A stretch of DNA of 20,427 nucleotides. It comes from Deinococcus sp. GTDB lineage: Bacteria > Deinococcota > Deinococci > Deinococcales > Deinococcaceae. Positions 7,683 to 15,366 of the stretch are shown in pieces (the stretch's first letter is position 1; every line of letters starts with the position of its first letter). Location: positions 1 to 20,427 of the forward strand of contig JAGLBF010000033.1 of the NCBI GenBank assembly GCA_018260375.1, written 5' to 3'. The position numbers were made by a program, and so were the translations under genes. The notes beneath the pieces are model-generated. The model searched no databases. It saw only the letters and a list, made by a program, of their open reading frames with translations, and was not told the origin of the DNA.

Positions 7683-7734
7683 TTGTCAGAGTATACCGAA
7701 CAGTGTAGTGTGCTGGTATACCCACCGGTATATT
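7683..7734. promoter_or_regulatory. Divergent promoter/operator region between TetR regulator and HPP gene
   Basis: TATACC (7717-7722) and GGTATA (7727-7732) form an inverted repeat with a 4-base centre, as expected for a TetR-family operator. A second half-site GTATACC (7691-7697) is inverted relative to GGTATAC (7715-7721). Toward the HPP gene, TTGTCA (7683-7688) and TAGTGT (7706-7711) are 17 bases apart; toward the regulator, TATACT lies at 7695-7690. Binding would cover the start of the HPP transcript and the regulator's own -10 box, giving repression of both. The boxes are seen; the regulation is inferred. Confidence 0.55.
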
Positions 7735-7748
7735 TTGGAGGAAAGCGA

Positions 7749-8231
7749 ATGAAAACTGGCGTACCTGTACCCCCGATGTTGCCGCTCAAAACAATTGGCC
7801 TTGCCTGCACAGGCGCGTTTCTGGCTGCTGCTACCTTAGGACTGGTGACTGACCTCGCGCAGACACCGCTGATTCTGGGTTCGCTGGGCGCCAGTTGTCT
7901 GCTTGTTTTTGCCTATCCCGAAAGCCCCTTTGCTCAGCCGCGTAACGTTATCGGTGGTCATTTTGTCAGTAGTCTGACGGGCTTGTTGGTCATGACGTTG
8001 TGTGGCGTTCATTGGTGGAGCATGGGTCTGGCTGTAGCAAGCGCTATTGGTCTGATGCTCTTGTTGCGCGTTCCTCACCCGCCGGCAGGCTCAAATCCTT
8101 TTATTGTGATGCTGGCGGCGTCTCAGTGGAGCTTTCTACTGACGCCTACACTTTTGGGTGCACTGCTGTTGGTGGCTGTTGCACTGGTGTATCACAAGCT
8201 AACCGCTCGGCGCTATCCTACATACTGGTGA
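7749..8231 (+). CDS. HPP-family integral membrane protein
   Basis: A 160-residue membrane protein of the HPP family, named for a conserved His-Pro-Pro motif; here it is HPPAGSNPF near residue 115. The preceding conserved segment PRNVIGGHF is also present. Four hydrophobic segments are visible (about 14-33, 39-56, 73-101 and 120-152). Some plant and cyanobacterial relatives transport nitrite, but the substrate here is unknown. The start ATG at 7749 is set by GGAGG 7 bases upstream; the open frame reaching back to 7683 is the control region. The neighbouring divergent TetR gene suggests inducible expression, for example by a small toxic solute. Confidence 0.88.
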   Translation: MKTGVPVPPMLPLKTIGLACTGAFLAAATLGLVTDLAQTPLILGSLGASCLLVFAYPESPFAQPRNVIGGHFVSSLTGLLVMTLCGVHWWSMGLAVASAIGLMLLLRVPHPPAGSNPFIVMLAASQWSFLLTPTLLGALLLVAVALVYHKLTARRYPTYW

Positions 8232-8240
8232 TCAGCGTCT

Positions 8241-8543
8241 CTATCTACGCGGCGGCCCCGCGAGTTCTTGTGCTCCGCATGCCTGACGCTGGCGCAAAAA
8301 AGTGCGCGTGCTGATTTCCTGTGCGCCAGCGGCAAGCGCTCTTACTCGGTCAGCAGGGGTCAGGTCGTAGTGACAGTGCTGCGGCAAGGGCCTGGCCTGA
8401 AACCACTCGCGCCGCAGGCCAAGGTGCTGGGCCATAGCGTGCAACTCGGCAGGGCTGTCGGCCAGCAGGTGGCACCAGTACACCGAAACGTGGCTTACCT
8501 TGCTGGCGGGGTAGTGCCGCAGCGCATCAACATATACAGTCAT
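8241..8543 (-). CDS. DUF4031 domain-containing small protein
   Basis: A 100-residue protein of unknown function. The family pattern is clear: MTVYVDALRH at the start, WCHLLADSPAELHAMAQHLG, REWFQARP, then HYDLTPADRVRALAAGA. Conserved Asp, His and Trp residues and the His-Tyr-Asp near residue 58 give it the look of a metal- or nucleotide-binding fold, but no activity is established to my knowledge. It ends 9 bp from the end of the HPP gene and converges on it. No strong Shine-Dalgarno sequence precedes the ATG. The name is recognised from sequence pattern alone. Confidence 0.8.
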   Translation of the reverse strand: MTVYVDALRHYPASKVSHVSVYWCHLLADSPAELHAMAQHLGLRREWFQARPLPQHCHYDLTPADRVRALAAGAQEISTRTFLRQRQACGAQELAGPPRR

Positions 8544-8637
8544 CCTAAACCCCAGACAAATAAAACTCAGACGAATAAGACAATGCCCTACCAGCGTACC
8601 GCCAGCAAAGTTAGTCTTGGCAAAAAACTTGAGTTAT

Positions 8638-8711
8638 TGGTGCGGATACCCGGACTTGAACTGGGCATCTTACGCTGATCAGGTGTGCGCTCTAAGCAAC
8701 TGAATACCGTT
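8638..8711 (-). pseudogene. tRNA remnant, Ile(GAT)-like, degenerate
   Basis: On the minus strand the T-arm consensus (CAG-TTCAAGT-CCGG), a D-arm half (CAGTTGCTTAGAGC), the anticodon loop CTGATCA (GAT, isoleucine) and a 3' end TATCCGC-A-CCA follow each other at tRNA spacing. The 5' acceptor strand expected to pair (GCGGATA) is not there, the anticodon stem CACAC/GCGTA has two mismatches, and about 2-3 bases are missing between acceptor and D-arm. A functional tRNA would not tolerate this, so I call it a pseudogene or a recombination scar. The isoleucine identity rests only on the loop. Confidence 0.6.
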
Positions 8712-8925
8712 CAGCACGCACAAGTTTAACTTTTCCCGAATCGTGACACCAAGCGTTCAACCCACGAACGAAAGATCCTAGCAGTCTAACCTTTTGCCCC
8801 GGCTGTCCACAGGACAGAACCAAGATGTTCTATTTTGGCGGCACCTTATGCCTCACCACTACGGTATTCTACACATTCCGGTTAAATCATGTGCACCGAA
8901 GCGTTGAAAAAATTCTATAAATAAG

Positions 8926-9081
8926 GTGGCGTTTAAGCACGACACTGAAGATGTCTGGGCGTATTATAAGGCCTGTACCTGTGCGGTAGAACTGGGCGCG
9001 TAGCTCTACATCAAGTCAATCGTATGGACAACTCAAAAATGGAACATTCCAATAGAAGAAGTTAATAGTTTTGTCAGGTAA
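8926..9081 (+). pseudogene. Possible gene remnant with internal stop
   Basis: A frame from GTG 8926 reads AFKHDTEDVWAYYKACTCAVELGA, meets TAG at 9001, then continues LYIKSIVWTTQKWNIPIEEVNSFVR to TAA at 9079. The composition (Trp, Tyr, acidic-basic mix) is protein-like, but there are further stops upstream and no recognisable family. It may be gene wreckage or chance. Confidence 0.25.
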
Positions 9082-9118
9082 GATGAAACTAGAATGAATA
9101 AGGAGAGTGAGATTTTAT

Positions 9119-9274
9119 CTACACTGGGCGGTAGAAACCCTGCTCGCGGCCTGCAAGTAGCGGCACATTCTTCTGCTCATGCTCTGCGTTCTGCAAGGCC
9201 TCTATACAATCCGCTAGATAAATGTCATGGCTCAAGTTGGCCTGGTGAGCACTCTGGTGGGCACTGTTAGTCAA
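9119..9274 (-). pseudogene. Possible small ORF or 3' gene fragment
   Basis: A minus-strand frame beginning at TTG 9274 and ending at TAG 9119 encodes 51 residues including LADCIEALQNAEHEQKNV, which looks like an amphipathic helix. GGAAG directly precedes the TTG, too close for a normal ribosome binding site. There is no ATG and no recognised family. It may be the tail of a lost gene. Confidence 0.25.
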
Positions 9275-9292
9275 CTTCCTGAATGACCTACC

Positions 9293-9307
9293 TGACGCTT
9301 GGCGTCA
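9293..9307. promoter_or_regulatory. Perfect inverted repeat before the DUF2628-like gene
   Basis: TGACGC-TTG-GCGTCA is a perfect 6-3-6 inverted repeat ending 3 bases before the Shine-Dalgarno GGAG (9311-9314). It could be an operator or a small leader hairpin affecting translation. No function is shown. Confidence 0.3.
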
Positions 9308-9318
9308 AAGGAGAACAC

Positions 9319-9903
9319 ATGACACTACCATCTTCTTATCATGAGGTCTTTCAGCGCTTTGATGACGCTGGTGGCAAGTGGGTTGCCACTTGGAACTGGG
9401 CCGCATTCGTTTTTGGAATATTCTGGTATTTCTACCGTGGCCTTTGGGCTAAGGCGATTATTTACTACTTGGTGGCTGCGCTCTTGGCTACGATAACTGG
9501 TGGGGTTCTTGGTTTAGTCATGTGGTTCTCCATTGGCTTAGTTGCAAATTACGACCTGTATCTACTTCACCGTAAAGGAACTCAGCTTTGGGACGGCGGA
9601 GGGGTGGCCTCTGATGCAGTTCCTGGTGTCACCAGCCCTATTTCTACGCCGAGCGCGAGCAACGCCGCTGGGCGCTTGGCTGCCCTAGAGAATGCACGGA
9701 GGCAGGGGGTCATCTCTGAATCCGAATACAATCAGAAGCTCACACAGTTAGAGCTAGATGCTGAGCGTGAAAAGAAGTTGGCTGCGCTAGAGGATATGCG
9801 CCGCACTGGCGTTCTTTCCCAAATGGAATACGAGGCTAAAAAACGCGACATTATGCTGGATACTCGGGAAGCAGCAGCCCAGGCATCAACAGGTATTTCC
9901 TGA
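9319..9903 (+). CDS. DUF2628-like membrane protein with two C-terminal SHOCT-type repeats
   Basis: A 194-residue protein of unknown function. The N-terminal part resembles DUF2628: KWVATWNWAAFVFGIFWYFYR at about 20-40, followed by hydrophobic segments (46-78) forming two to three membrane helices. After a flexible Ser/Pro linker (about 95-117) come two short repeats of the SHOCT type, LAALENARRQGVISESEY (120-137) and LAALEDMRRTGVLSQMEYE (154-172), thought to mediate oligomerisation. The ATG at 9319 is chosen because GGAG lies 5 bases upstream; an in-frame ATG at 9283 is less likely. The stop is TGA at 9901, and the same frame stays open for 54 more codons with a third repeat-like segment. Confidence 0.8.
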   Translation: MTLPSSYHEVFQRFDDAGGKWVATWNWAAFVFGIFWYFYRGLWAKAIIYYLVAALLATITGGVLGLVMWFSIGLVANYDLYLLHRKGTQLWDGGGVASDAVPGVTSPISTPSASNAAGRLAALENARRQGVISESEYNQKLTQLELDAEREKKLAALEDMRRTGVLSQMEYEAKKRDIMLDTREAAAQASTGIS

Positions 9904-10068
9904 ATTCAAGCGCGTAATAGAGAGGGCTGCGAATTAGGCGTGACCGAGTTGCAGGCCCTAGAGGAGCGCCGCGCCGTGCTACAAGCCCAGCAAAGCGAAC
10001 TGGAAGGCAGCCAAAGAAAGCAGGGCAACATAAAGACAAAGGGCTCATCGTCTAGGTCGCTGGGGTAG
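9904..10068 (+). pseudogene. In-frame continuation after the TGA of the DUF2628-like gene
   Basis: Directly after TGA 9901-9903 the same frame stays open to TAG 10066-10068 (54 codons). It includes REGCELGVTELQALEERR, which aligns by eye with the two SHOCT-type repeats of the upstream gene, then a Gln/Lys-rich tail. This suggests a C-terminal part cut off by a nonsense mutation, or low-level TGA readthrough. A GTG at 9940 could start a 42-residue protein instead. Confidence 0.35.
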
Positions 10069-10218
10069 GACTTGTGTTGTATAGCCCCAATCTATCCTTT
10101 TAGGGCATTCACATACTAAAAGTGTTACAGTTCACACGCCTTGTGGATACCCTCTAAGGCCGGTTTGGCTTTTTTGAAGCGCTGCCACATCTGTACCTGC
10201 CTGCGCCTGTAGGCATCT
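10069..10218. other. Interval between the DUF2628-like gene and comEC
   Basis: No gene is supported. A minus-strand frame overlapping the comEC end reads a short basic segment (RFKKAKPALEGIHKACEL) up to TAA/TGA near 10125, but lacks a credible start. No terminator for the com genes was found here. Confidence 0.35.
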
Positions 10219-12411
10219 CTAAAAAGGCCAGCGTACGGTACCCATCTGGTCGGTGCGCCACACCCGCACCCCAGCGGCTTGCAGGCGGCCCAGCACCTCA
10301 TCGCTGGGGTGTCCATAGGTGTTGCGGCCTACGCTTATCACTGCGTCATGGGGGCGGGTTTCTTGCAAAAAGGCGCTGGAGGTAGAAAACCGGCTGCCGT
10401 GGTGCGCGGTCTTGAGCACATCTAGCTTGCCTACGCCCAGCATGCTCTCAAGCGGGTCAGGCAAGTCGCCCAGCACAGCGGTATGAAAATGAGGCGAGTC
10501 GAGCCGCACCACCACGCTGTTTTCGTTATCGGCACTTGACCAGGGTGTGCCTCTGGGCCACAGCACCGTGAGGGTGGCTTCGGGTTGCTTGACGGTGTCA
10601 CCGCGCCGCACTTGGCGCACCTGTACGCCGCGCTCCTGGGCTACGCGCAGCAACATGCTGAGGTTGGGGTCAGGGTTGGGGGCTTCGGTGGGCGGCTGTC
10701 CTATCCACAATTCGGCCACGGGAATACCGCGCAGTACGCTGATAAGTCCCTCTATGTGGTCAGCGTCGGCGTGTGTTGCTACCACCACATTGAGCGAGCG
10801 AACCCCAAGGGCACGCAAGGCGGGCAGCACCGTGCGGGCGCCGACATCATAGTCGCTTTGGGGTGTGCCGCCGCCGTCAAGCAACATGGTTAAGTGCGGC
10901 AGCCTGACCAGCGTACTGTCACCCTGACCCACATCCAAAAACACCACTTCGCGAGGTGGATGTAGGCGCGGTGGCAGCGTGGTGGCTCCTATCAGGATGG
11001 TCATCACCACAGGCAGCACCCAAAAGGCCACGCGGCGGTAGAGCGCCAGCACCGCCACCAGTGCAAACACAGCGTAGGCGGCAAATCCCGCAGGGCTGAT
11101 GTTGCCCCAGCTGAGTTGCGGCCCCGCGCCGAACACATCCACCACCCACAGCAACGCCGCCGCCAGCCAGCCCACCAACCAGTTGACAGCCACCGCAGCG
11201 GGGCCAAGCAAGCCCGCTACAAAGCCCAGCGGCACCAAGGCGGCCATCAGTGTGCCCGCCAGCAGGTTGGCAAAATAGCTGAGCAGCGGCAGTTGTCCAA
11301 AGTTGTGCAGCACCACCGGCAAGGTAGCAAACTCGGCGCAGGGCGTGACCACCAGCGCGAGCCTGAGGCTGTAGGGCCAGGAGCGCGGCAGCAACCTCGC
11401 CACCTGCGGGCTGAGGCCCAAACCCAGCACGGCCAAAAAGCTCAGCTGAAAACCCACATCAAAGAGCCAGGCGCTTTGGTACAGCAAACTGGCTATAGCC
11501 GCCAGTGCCAACACCCCCAAAGCGTCAAGTTTGCCGCGCCCTAGCCACAAGCCTGCCAGCGCAAAAGTCGCCATCAGCGCGGCACGGACAATGCTCGGTG
11601 AAGGCCCCACCAGCCACACAAACCCGGCCACTGCGGCTATCAGCAGCGGATAGCGCCACAGGGTCAGGCGTAGCGGCAAGGCACGCACCAACATCCAGGT
11701 GAGCAGGCCCACAATCAGGGCGACATTTTGCCCGCTGAGGGCCATCAGGTGAGCCAGGCCAGATCGGGTAAACTCATCGCGGATGTTCTGGCCTGTGCCC
11801 CCACTTGTTTCACGCGAGATGTCACTACGCTCGCCCAGCTCTATCGCCCGCATCAGGGCGGCGTGTTGTGGGCTGAGGTGAGCGCTCAGGCCACGCCGAA
11901 ACCAGCCGCGCAATCCGCGCTCAGGGTCGCTGCGCCTTACCTCTGCCCCCACCAGTACCTCCTGCACGCCCTGTAGCTGCAGCCACGCCGCGTAGTCAAA
12001 GCCGCCTGGGGTGCGCCGACCTTCGGGGGACACCAGCACGCCACGCACGCTCAGTGCGCCAGGGGGTACAGCGGGTTTGGGGGCCAGCGCCACCACCGCC
12101 CGGGGCTGAGTCAGGTGCAAAAATTGCCCGTCCCAGTCACCGCGCAGCGTTACAATTGCGCCTTGCCAGGGCGCCAGCACATTGGGCTGTTGCCACTGCA
12201 CCTGCCGCCAGTACCCCGCTCCTGCCAACACCGCGCACAGCAAAAGGAGAGCTGCCCGCCCCGGCCAAGCCTGAGTCACCAGCAGCACCCCCGCGAACCC
12301 CAGCAACAGCGGCAGTGCACCCCAGGCCAAGCCAGCCGCCAACAACACGCCGCCTATCAGCGAAAAGGCCAGCGGTACCGGATAAGTAAGAGTCAGAGGC
12401 GTAGTTATCAT
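10219..12411 (-). CDS. comEC: ComEC/Rec2-family DNA uptake channel with metallo-beta-lactamase-like domain
   Basis: The inner-membrane channel protein of natural transformation, 730 residues, complete. An N-terminal hydrophobic region with a soluble DUF4131-type domain (about 60-170) precedes the Competence domain, shown by LAHLMALSGQNVALI and PSPSIVRAALMA, with many membrane segments. The C-terminal domain is metallo-beta-lactamase-like: FLDVGQGDS, THADADHIEGL and KTAHHGSRFS, a set retained in ComEC proteins proposed to degrade the non-transforming strand. I chose ATG 12411 because AAGGGA lies 9 bases upstream; an in-frame GTG at 12444 is possible. comEA lies 91 bp upstream on the same strand, so the two are probably co-transcribed. 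Confidence 0.93.
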   Translation of the reverse strand: MITTPLTLTYPVPLAFSLIGGVLLAAGLAWGALPLLLGFAGVLLVTQAWPGRAALLLLCAVLAGAGYWRQVQWQQPNVLAPWQGAIVTLRGDWDGQFLHLTQPRAVVALAPKPAVPPGALSVRGVLVSPEGRRTPGGFDYAAWLQLQGVQEVLVGAEVRRSDPERGLRGWFRRGLSAHLSPQHAALMRAIELGERSDISRETSGGTGQNIRDEFTRSGLAHLMALSGQNVALIVGLLTWMLVRALPLRLTLWRYPLLIAAVAGFVWLVGPSPSIVRAALMATFALAGLWLGRGKLDALGVLALAAIASLLYQSAWLFDVGFQLSFLAVLGLGLSPQVARLLPRSWPYSLRLALVVTPCAEFATLPVVLHNFGQLPLLSYFANLLAGTLMAALVPLGFVAGLLGPAAVAVNWLVGWLAAALLWVVDVFGAGPQLSWGNISPAGFAAYAVFALVAVLALYRRVAFWVLPVVMTILIGATTLPPRLHPPREVVFLDVGQGDSTLVRLPHLTMLLDGGGTPQSDYDVGARTVLPALRALGVRSLNVVVATHADADHIEGLISVLRGIPVAELWIGQPPTEAPNPDPNLSMLLRVAQERGVQVRQVRRGDTVKQPEATLTVLWPRGTPWSSADNENSVVVRLDSPHFHTAVLGDLPDPLESMLGVGKLDVLKTAHHGSRFSTSSAFLQETRPHDAVISVGRNTYGHPSDEVLGRLQAAGVRVWRTDQMGTVRWPF

Positions 12412-12502
12412 GCTACCTGGTCCCTTTTGGTAGGACATACGCACCCGTACAGCGGGTCACCACGCCGTGTGGCTGCTGGATCATCTGGCAAGCCAATAGC
12501 TA

Positions 12503-12877
12503 TCACCAGGTGACCCTGTCTTTTAGCTTATTGAGCATCACAGGCCCAACTCCTGGCACGGCGTCTAGGTCTGCCAGCGAATGATACGGCCGTGCGGCTA
12601 TCAGCCGCTGGGCAAAGGCGGGGCCAATGCCTGGCAGGGCTTCTAGCTGCGCCTGGGTAGCGGTGTTGAGGTTCAGCTTTCCCGAAATCAGCGGGGTGAT
12701 GCTGGGCGTGCTGGGGTATTCGGGCGCTGGATTAGAGGCAGACAGCGGCGGCAAGTTTTGCCTGGTCACACTGGGCGCACTGGGGACAGGAAAAAATGCA
12801 GGCCACAGCGCCCATAGGCCACACGCCAGCGCCAAAACCACACTCAACACACCAACAACCTGTTCTCGCCTGAACAT
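12503..12877 (-). CDS. comEA: ComEA-type DNA-binding competence protein
   Basis: A 124-residue membrane-anchored DNA receptor for transformation. Residues 8-30 are one hydrophobic anchor, 31-62 a Pro/Ser-rich linker, and 63-124 a pair of helix-hairpin-helix motifs: LNLNTATQAQLEALPGIGPAFAQ around 68-90 and LDAVPGVGPVMLNKLK around 105-120, typical of ComEA. It is shorter than Bacillus ComEA but normal for the short, anchor-plus-HhH form. It lies just upstream of comEC on the same strand. The ATG at 12877 has only a weak AGG upstream. Confidence 0.93.
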   Translation of the reverse strand: MFRREQVVGVLSVVLALACGLWALWPAFFPVPSAPSVTRQNLPPLSASNPAPEYPSTPSITPLISGKLNLNTATQAQLEALPGIGPAFAQRLIAARPYHSLADLDAVPGVGPVMLNKLKDRVTW

Positions 12878-12942
12878 ACGCCTAAGTGTGTCACAGTACG
12901 CTATACAACATCAGCCCTACAGAATCAGCCAGTGAAACCCGC

Positions 12943-13003
12943 TATACTGGAGTAACAAGCTCTTAACCTGACCCGCTCTTCATTCACTACCCCCGCAGGA
13001 GGT
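12943..13003 (+). promoter_or_regulatory. Candidate -10 box and ribosome binding site of the acyl-CoA synthetase gene
   Basis: TATACT (12943-12948) lies in the divergent interval between comEA and the synthetase gene, with no good -35 box at the expected distance. GCAGGAGGT is placed 4-5 bases before the ATG at 13007, a strong ribosome binding site that settles that start. Confidence 0.45.
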
Positions 13004-13006
13004 ACT

Positions 13007-14725
13007 ATGTCTCATTCTACGACCCATCAGCCGAGCAGTTCAGCGCCCGTACACAGCACCATGATGCCCGCGCAACTGCTGATTACCGAAATCCTAGAGC
13101 GTGCCCGACTCTTGTACCGTGAGCGCGAAATTGTATCTATGTTGCCTGTCGGCCGCAACGAGCAGGGCCAGCCTATTGCGGGCCGCCACAGCACCACCTA
13201 CGGCGAGGTGGCCCAGCGGGCGCTGCAACTGGCCAGCGCCTTGCAAGCAGCGGGCGTACAAAAAGGTCAGCGGGTTGCTACGCTGGCGGTCAACTCTTAT
13301 CGCCACTTGGAGGCGTATCTGGGCATACCTGCGATGGGCGGGGTGCTGCACACCGTCAATATTCGCCTGCATCCGCAGCAAATCGCCTGGATTATCAACC
13401 ACGCCGCTGACAAAGTGCTGCTGATTGACAATATGTTTGCCGCTATGATTCCTGTGCTACAAGTCGCCTGCCCCACCCTAGAAAAAATCGTGGTGCTTGG
13501 CCCCTTACCGCAGGCCATCGCCGGTACCGAAGACTATGACGCTTGGCTGGCGCAGTACGAACCACTGGCGCAGTACCCCGACTTGCTGGAAACCGACGCC
13601 GCAGGCATGTGTTACACCTCTGGTACCACCGGCAACCCCAAGGCGGTGGTGTATTCGCACCGCTCAACCATCTTGCACAGCCTCACCTCGGCCCCCCGCG
13701 ACGCGCTGAATGTCAGCCAGACCGACACGGTGCTGCCCATTGTGCCGATGTTTCATGTCAACGCCTGGGGCCTGCCCTACACCTGCGCCATGTACGGCTC
13801 GCGCCTGGTGTTTTCAGGCCCATTTAATGACGGCGCGAGCCTCGCGGCGCTGATGCAAAAGGAACAAGTGGTCATCACGGCGGGTGTGCCGACCATCTGG
13901 ATGGGTTTGCTGCAAGAGCTTGACCGTGCCAAGGCAGCCGGTACGCCTTATCAGTTGCCACTTGAACGCTTAGTGTGCGGCGGCGCGGCGGCACCCGAAA
14001 GCCTGATACGCGCCTTTTATGAACACCATCAACTCAAAGTTGTCCACGCCTGGGGCATGACTGAAACCCACCCGCTCGGCACCTCTAGCATACGGCCCGC
14101 TGACGTGCCAGAGGGCAGTGACGAATATTTTCAGCTTTCTGCCAAGCAGGGCATTCCCGTACCACTGGTACAGTTAGAGCTGATAGGCGAGCAGGGTGAA
14201 GTGCTGCCCCACGACGGCAAAACCATGGGTCAACTGCTGGTGCGCGGCCCCTGGGTAACCCAAAGCTACTACGGTGAAGACGCTGCTGACAGCTTTGTGA
14301 CCCTGAACGGGCAAAATTGGTTTGTCACAGGCGACATCGCCACCCTGGATGAGCGGGGCTTTATGCACATCGAAGACCGCAGCAAAGACCTGATTAAATC
14401 AGGCGGCGAGTGGATCAGCTCGGTGGATATGGAAAACGAACTGATGGCCCACCCCAGTATCCTCCTTGCGGCGGTGATTGCCGTATCCGACCCCAAATGG
14501 GACGAGCGCCCGCTCGCCGTGGTGCGGCTCAAAGACGACGTGCAGCCGCCCACCCACGCCGAGCTAACTGACTTTTTGGCTTCCAAGTTTGCCAAGTGGT
14601 GGCTTCCCGATGCCTATGAGTTTGTTGATGATATTCCTATTGGATCTACAGGTAAATTCTTGAAACGCGAACTGCGTGAAAAATATAAAGACTACAAGAT
14701 GGAAAGAAAAGAGAGCAAGCCTTAA
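13007..14725 (+). CDS. Long/medium-chain fatty acid--CoA ligase (AMP-forming)
   Basis: An ANL-superfamily enzyme, 572 residues, that activates a carboxylic acid to acyl-AMP and then to acyl-CoA, feeding lipid metabolism or beta-oxidation. The P-loop-like motif TSGTTGNPK is at 204-212, WGMTETHPLG is the A5 motif, TGD (441-443) binds the ribose, KDLIKSGGEWIS is the hinge region, and K550 in GSTGKFLK is the catalytic lysine. The SGGEWIS form and overall length point to the FadD-like medium/long-chain group; chain length cannot be read from sequence. The start is fixed by a strong Shine-Dalgarno sequence. The first 18 residues are Ser/His-rich and poorly conserved in appearance. It stands alone, divergent from comEA. 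Confidence 0.92.
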   Translation: MSHSTTHQPSSSAPVHSTMMPAQLLITEILERARLLYREREIVSMLPVGRNEQGQPIAGRHSTTYGEVAQRALQLASALQAAGVQKGQRVATLAVNSYRHLEAYLGIPAMGGVLHTVNIRLHPQQIAWIINHAADKVLLIDNMFAAMIPVLQVACPTLEKIVVLGPLPQAIAGTEDYDAWLAQYEPLAQYPDLLETDAAGMCYTSGTTGNPKAVVYSHRSTILHSLTSAPRDALNVSQTDTVLPIVPMFHVNAWGLPYTCAMYGSRLVFSGPFNDGASLAALMQKEQVVITAGVPTIWMGLLQELDRAKAAGTPYQLPLERLVCGGAAAPESLIRAFYEHHQLKVVHAWGMTETHPLGTSSIRPADVPEGSDEYFQLSAKQGIPVPLVQLELIGEQGEVLPHDGKTMGQLLVRGPWVTQSYYGEDAADSFVTLNGQNWFVTGDIATLDERGFMHIEDRSKDLIKSGGEWISSVDMENELMAHPSILLAAVIAVSDPKWDERPLAVVRLKDDVQPPTHAELTDFLASKFAKWWLPDAYEFVDDIPIGSTGKFLKRELREKYKDYKMERKESKP

Positions 14726-14906
14726 CATTAGATACACATGACAAAAAGCATACAAAAGGGGTTCAGTTTCAGGTAATTCAGTCTGGGCCACAAGAGAAGT
14801 AGGTGATACCCTTCCCTATCTAAAAGAGTGAACCGTTTGGCACCCTGAACCGTGTCTGGAGATGTAGACGTTGTGAGGCCGCTAGGCAATCTTTTGCTCT
14901 CGCCGT

Positions 14907-14912
14907 TATCAT
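14907..14912 (+). promoter_or_regulatory. -10 box implying a leaderless transcript
   Basis: TATCAT ends 6 bases before the ATG at 14919, and there is no Shine-Dalgarno sequence. Transcription would start at or one base from the A of the ATG. Leaderless mRNAs with this TAnnnT spacing are common in Deinococcus. Confidence 0.5.
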
Positions 14913-14918
14913 AGTTTT

Positions 14919-15248
14919 ATGGCCCTTCCTCCTACCGAAACCGTCAGTATTCGCCGCGTATTGACTGAAGCCCAGCAGCGAGCTGTCAAGACGGGGCGCA
15001 CGCAGCAGGTGCAGATTGGCGAAGACTTGTATTGTCGCGTGGCCCCAGGTGGGCGCAAGTTTTTGCTCTTTTGCCTAGATGATGAGCCAGAAATCAGCGC
15101 GGCTCAGGCCATTGCCGAGGCGCTGGGCCTGTCTCACCCCCAGATCAACTGGTATCAGGGCGAAACCCTGCGCTCGCTGACTGTGGTGGAAGAAGGCGAA
15201 GCTGTGCCTGTACCTAAGGTGGTTGACGGCGGAGGCCAGTTGGCCTAA
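14919..15248 (+). CDS. Small conserved-looking protein of unknown function
   Basis: A 109-residue soluble, acidic protein that I do not recognise. It has no signal peptide, membrane segment or cysteine motif beyond two isolated Cys. The first 60 residues read as a basic helix (IRRVLTEAQQRAVKTGRTQQ) followed by beta-strand-like GEDLYCRVAPGGRKFLLFCL; the middle (SAAQAIAEALGLSHPQINWYQ) looks helical, and the tail is acidic. The start is supported by a -10 box ending 6 bases upstream, implying a leaderless mRNA, and the gene is followed by a terminator at 15321-15359, so it appears to be an independent unit. Confidence 0.7.
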   Translation: MALPPTETVSIRRVLTEAQQRAVKTGRTQQVQIGEDLYCRVAPGGRKFLLFCLDDEPEISAAQAIAEALGLSHPQINWYQGETLRSLTVVEEGEAVPVPKVVDGGGQLA

Positions 15249-15320
15249 ACGCTCTCTAGCTCCACTCCAGCACAGTCGCAAGCACAGTCGGGCCAGCACA
15301 GCCCCGTAGGTGCCAACTGT

Positions 15321-15359
15321 GCTCCCATACCAGGGAGCCAGGTTTAGGAAACCTTTTTT
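15321..15359 (+). terminator. Rho-independent terminator with two adjacent hairpins
   Basis: GCTCCC (15321-15326) pairs with GGGAGC (15333-15338); next to it AGGTTT (15340-15345) pairs with AAACCT (15349-15354), and T6 ends at 15359. It lies 73 bp after the small gene at 14919-15248 and just before the end of the converging glycosyltransferase gene. Confidence 0.6.
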
Positions 15360-15366
15360 GCCGTAG

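Larger units (their letters stand above)
8544..9318. other. Decayed, gene-poor stretch of 775 bp
   Basis: By eye this stretch is more AT-rich than the neighbouring genes. It contains a tRNA-like remnant (8638-8711), a perfect 6-3-6 palindrome CTGTCCACAGGACAG (8803-8817), two stop-riddled coding-like frames (8926-9081 plus, 9119-9274 minus) and an inverted repeat (9293-9307) just before the next gene's ribosome binding site. I see no intact gene. The combination looks like the remains of an inserted and lost segment next to a tRNA-like site, which is an inference. Confidence 0.5.

Noticed and set aside
8803..8817. Palindrome CTGTCCACAGGACAG as a terminator
   Set aside because: No T-tract follows on either strand and no intact gene ends nearby.
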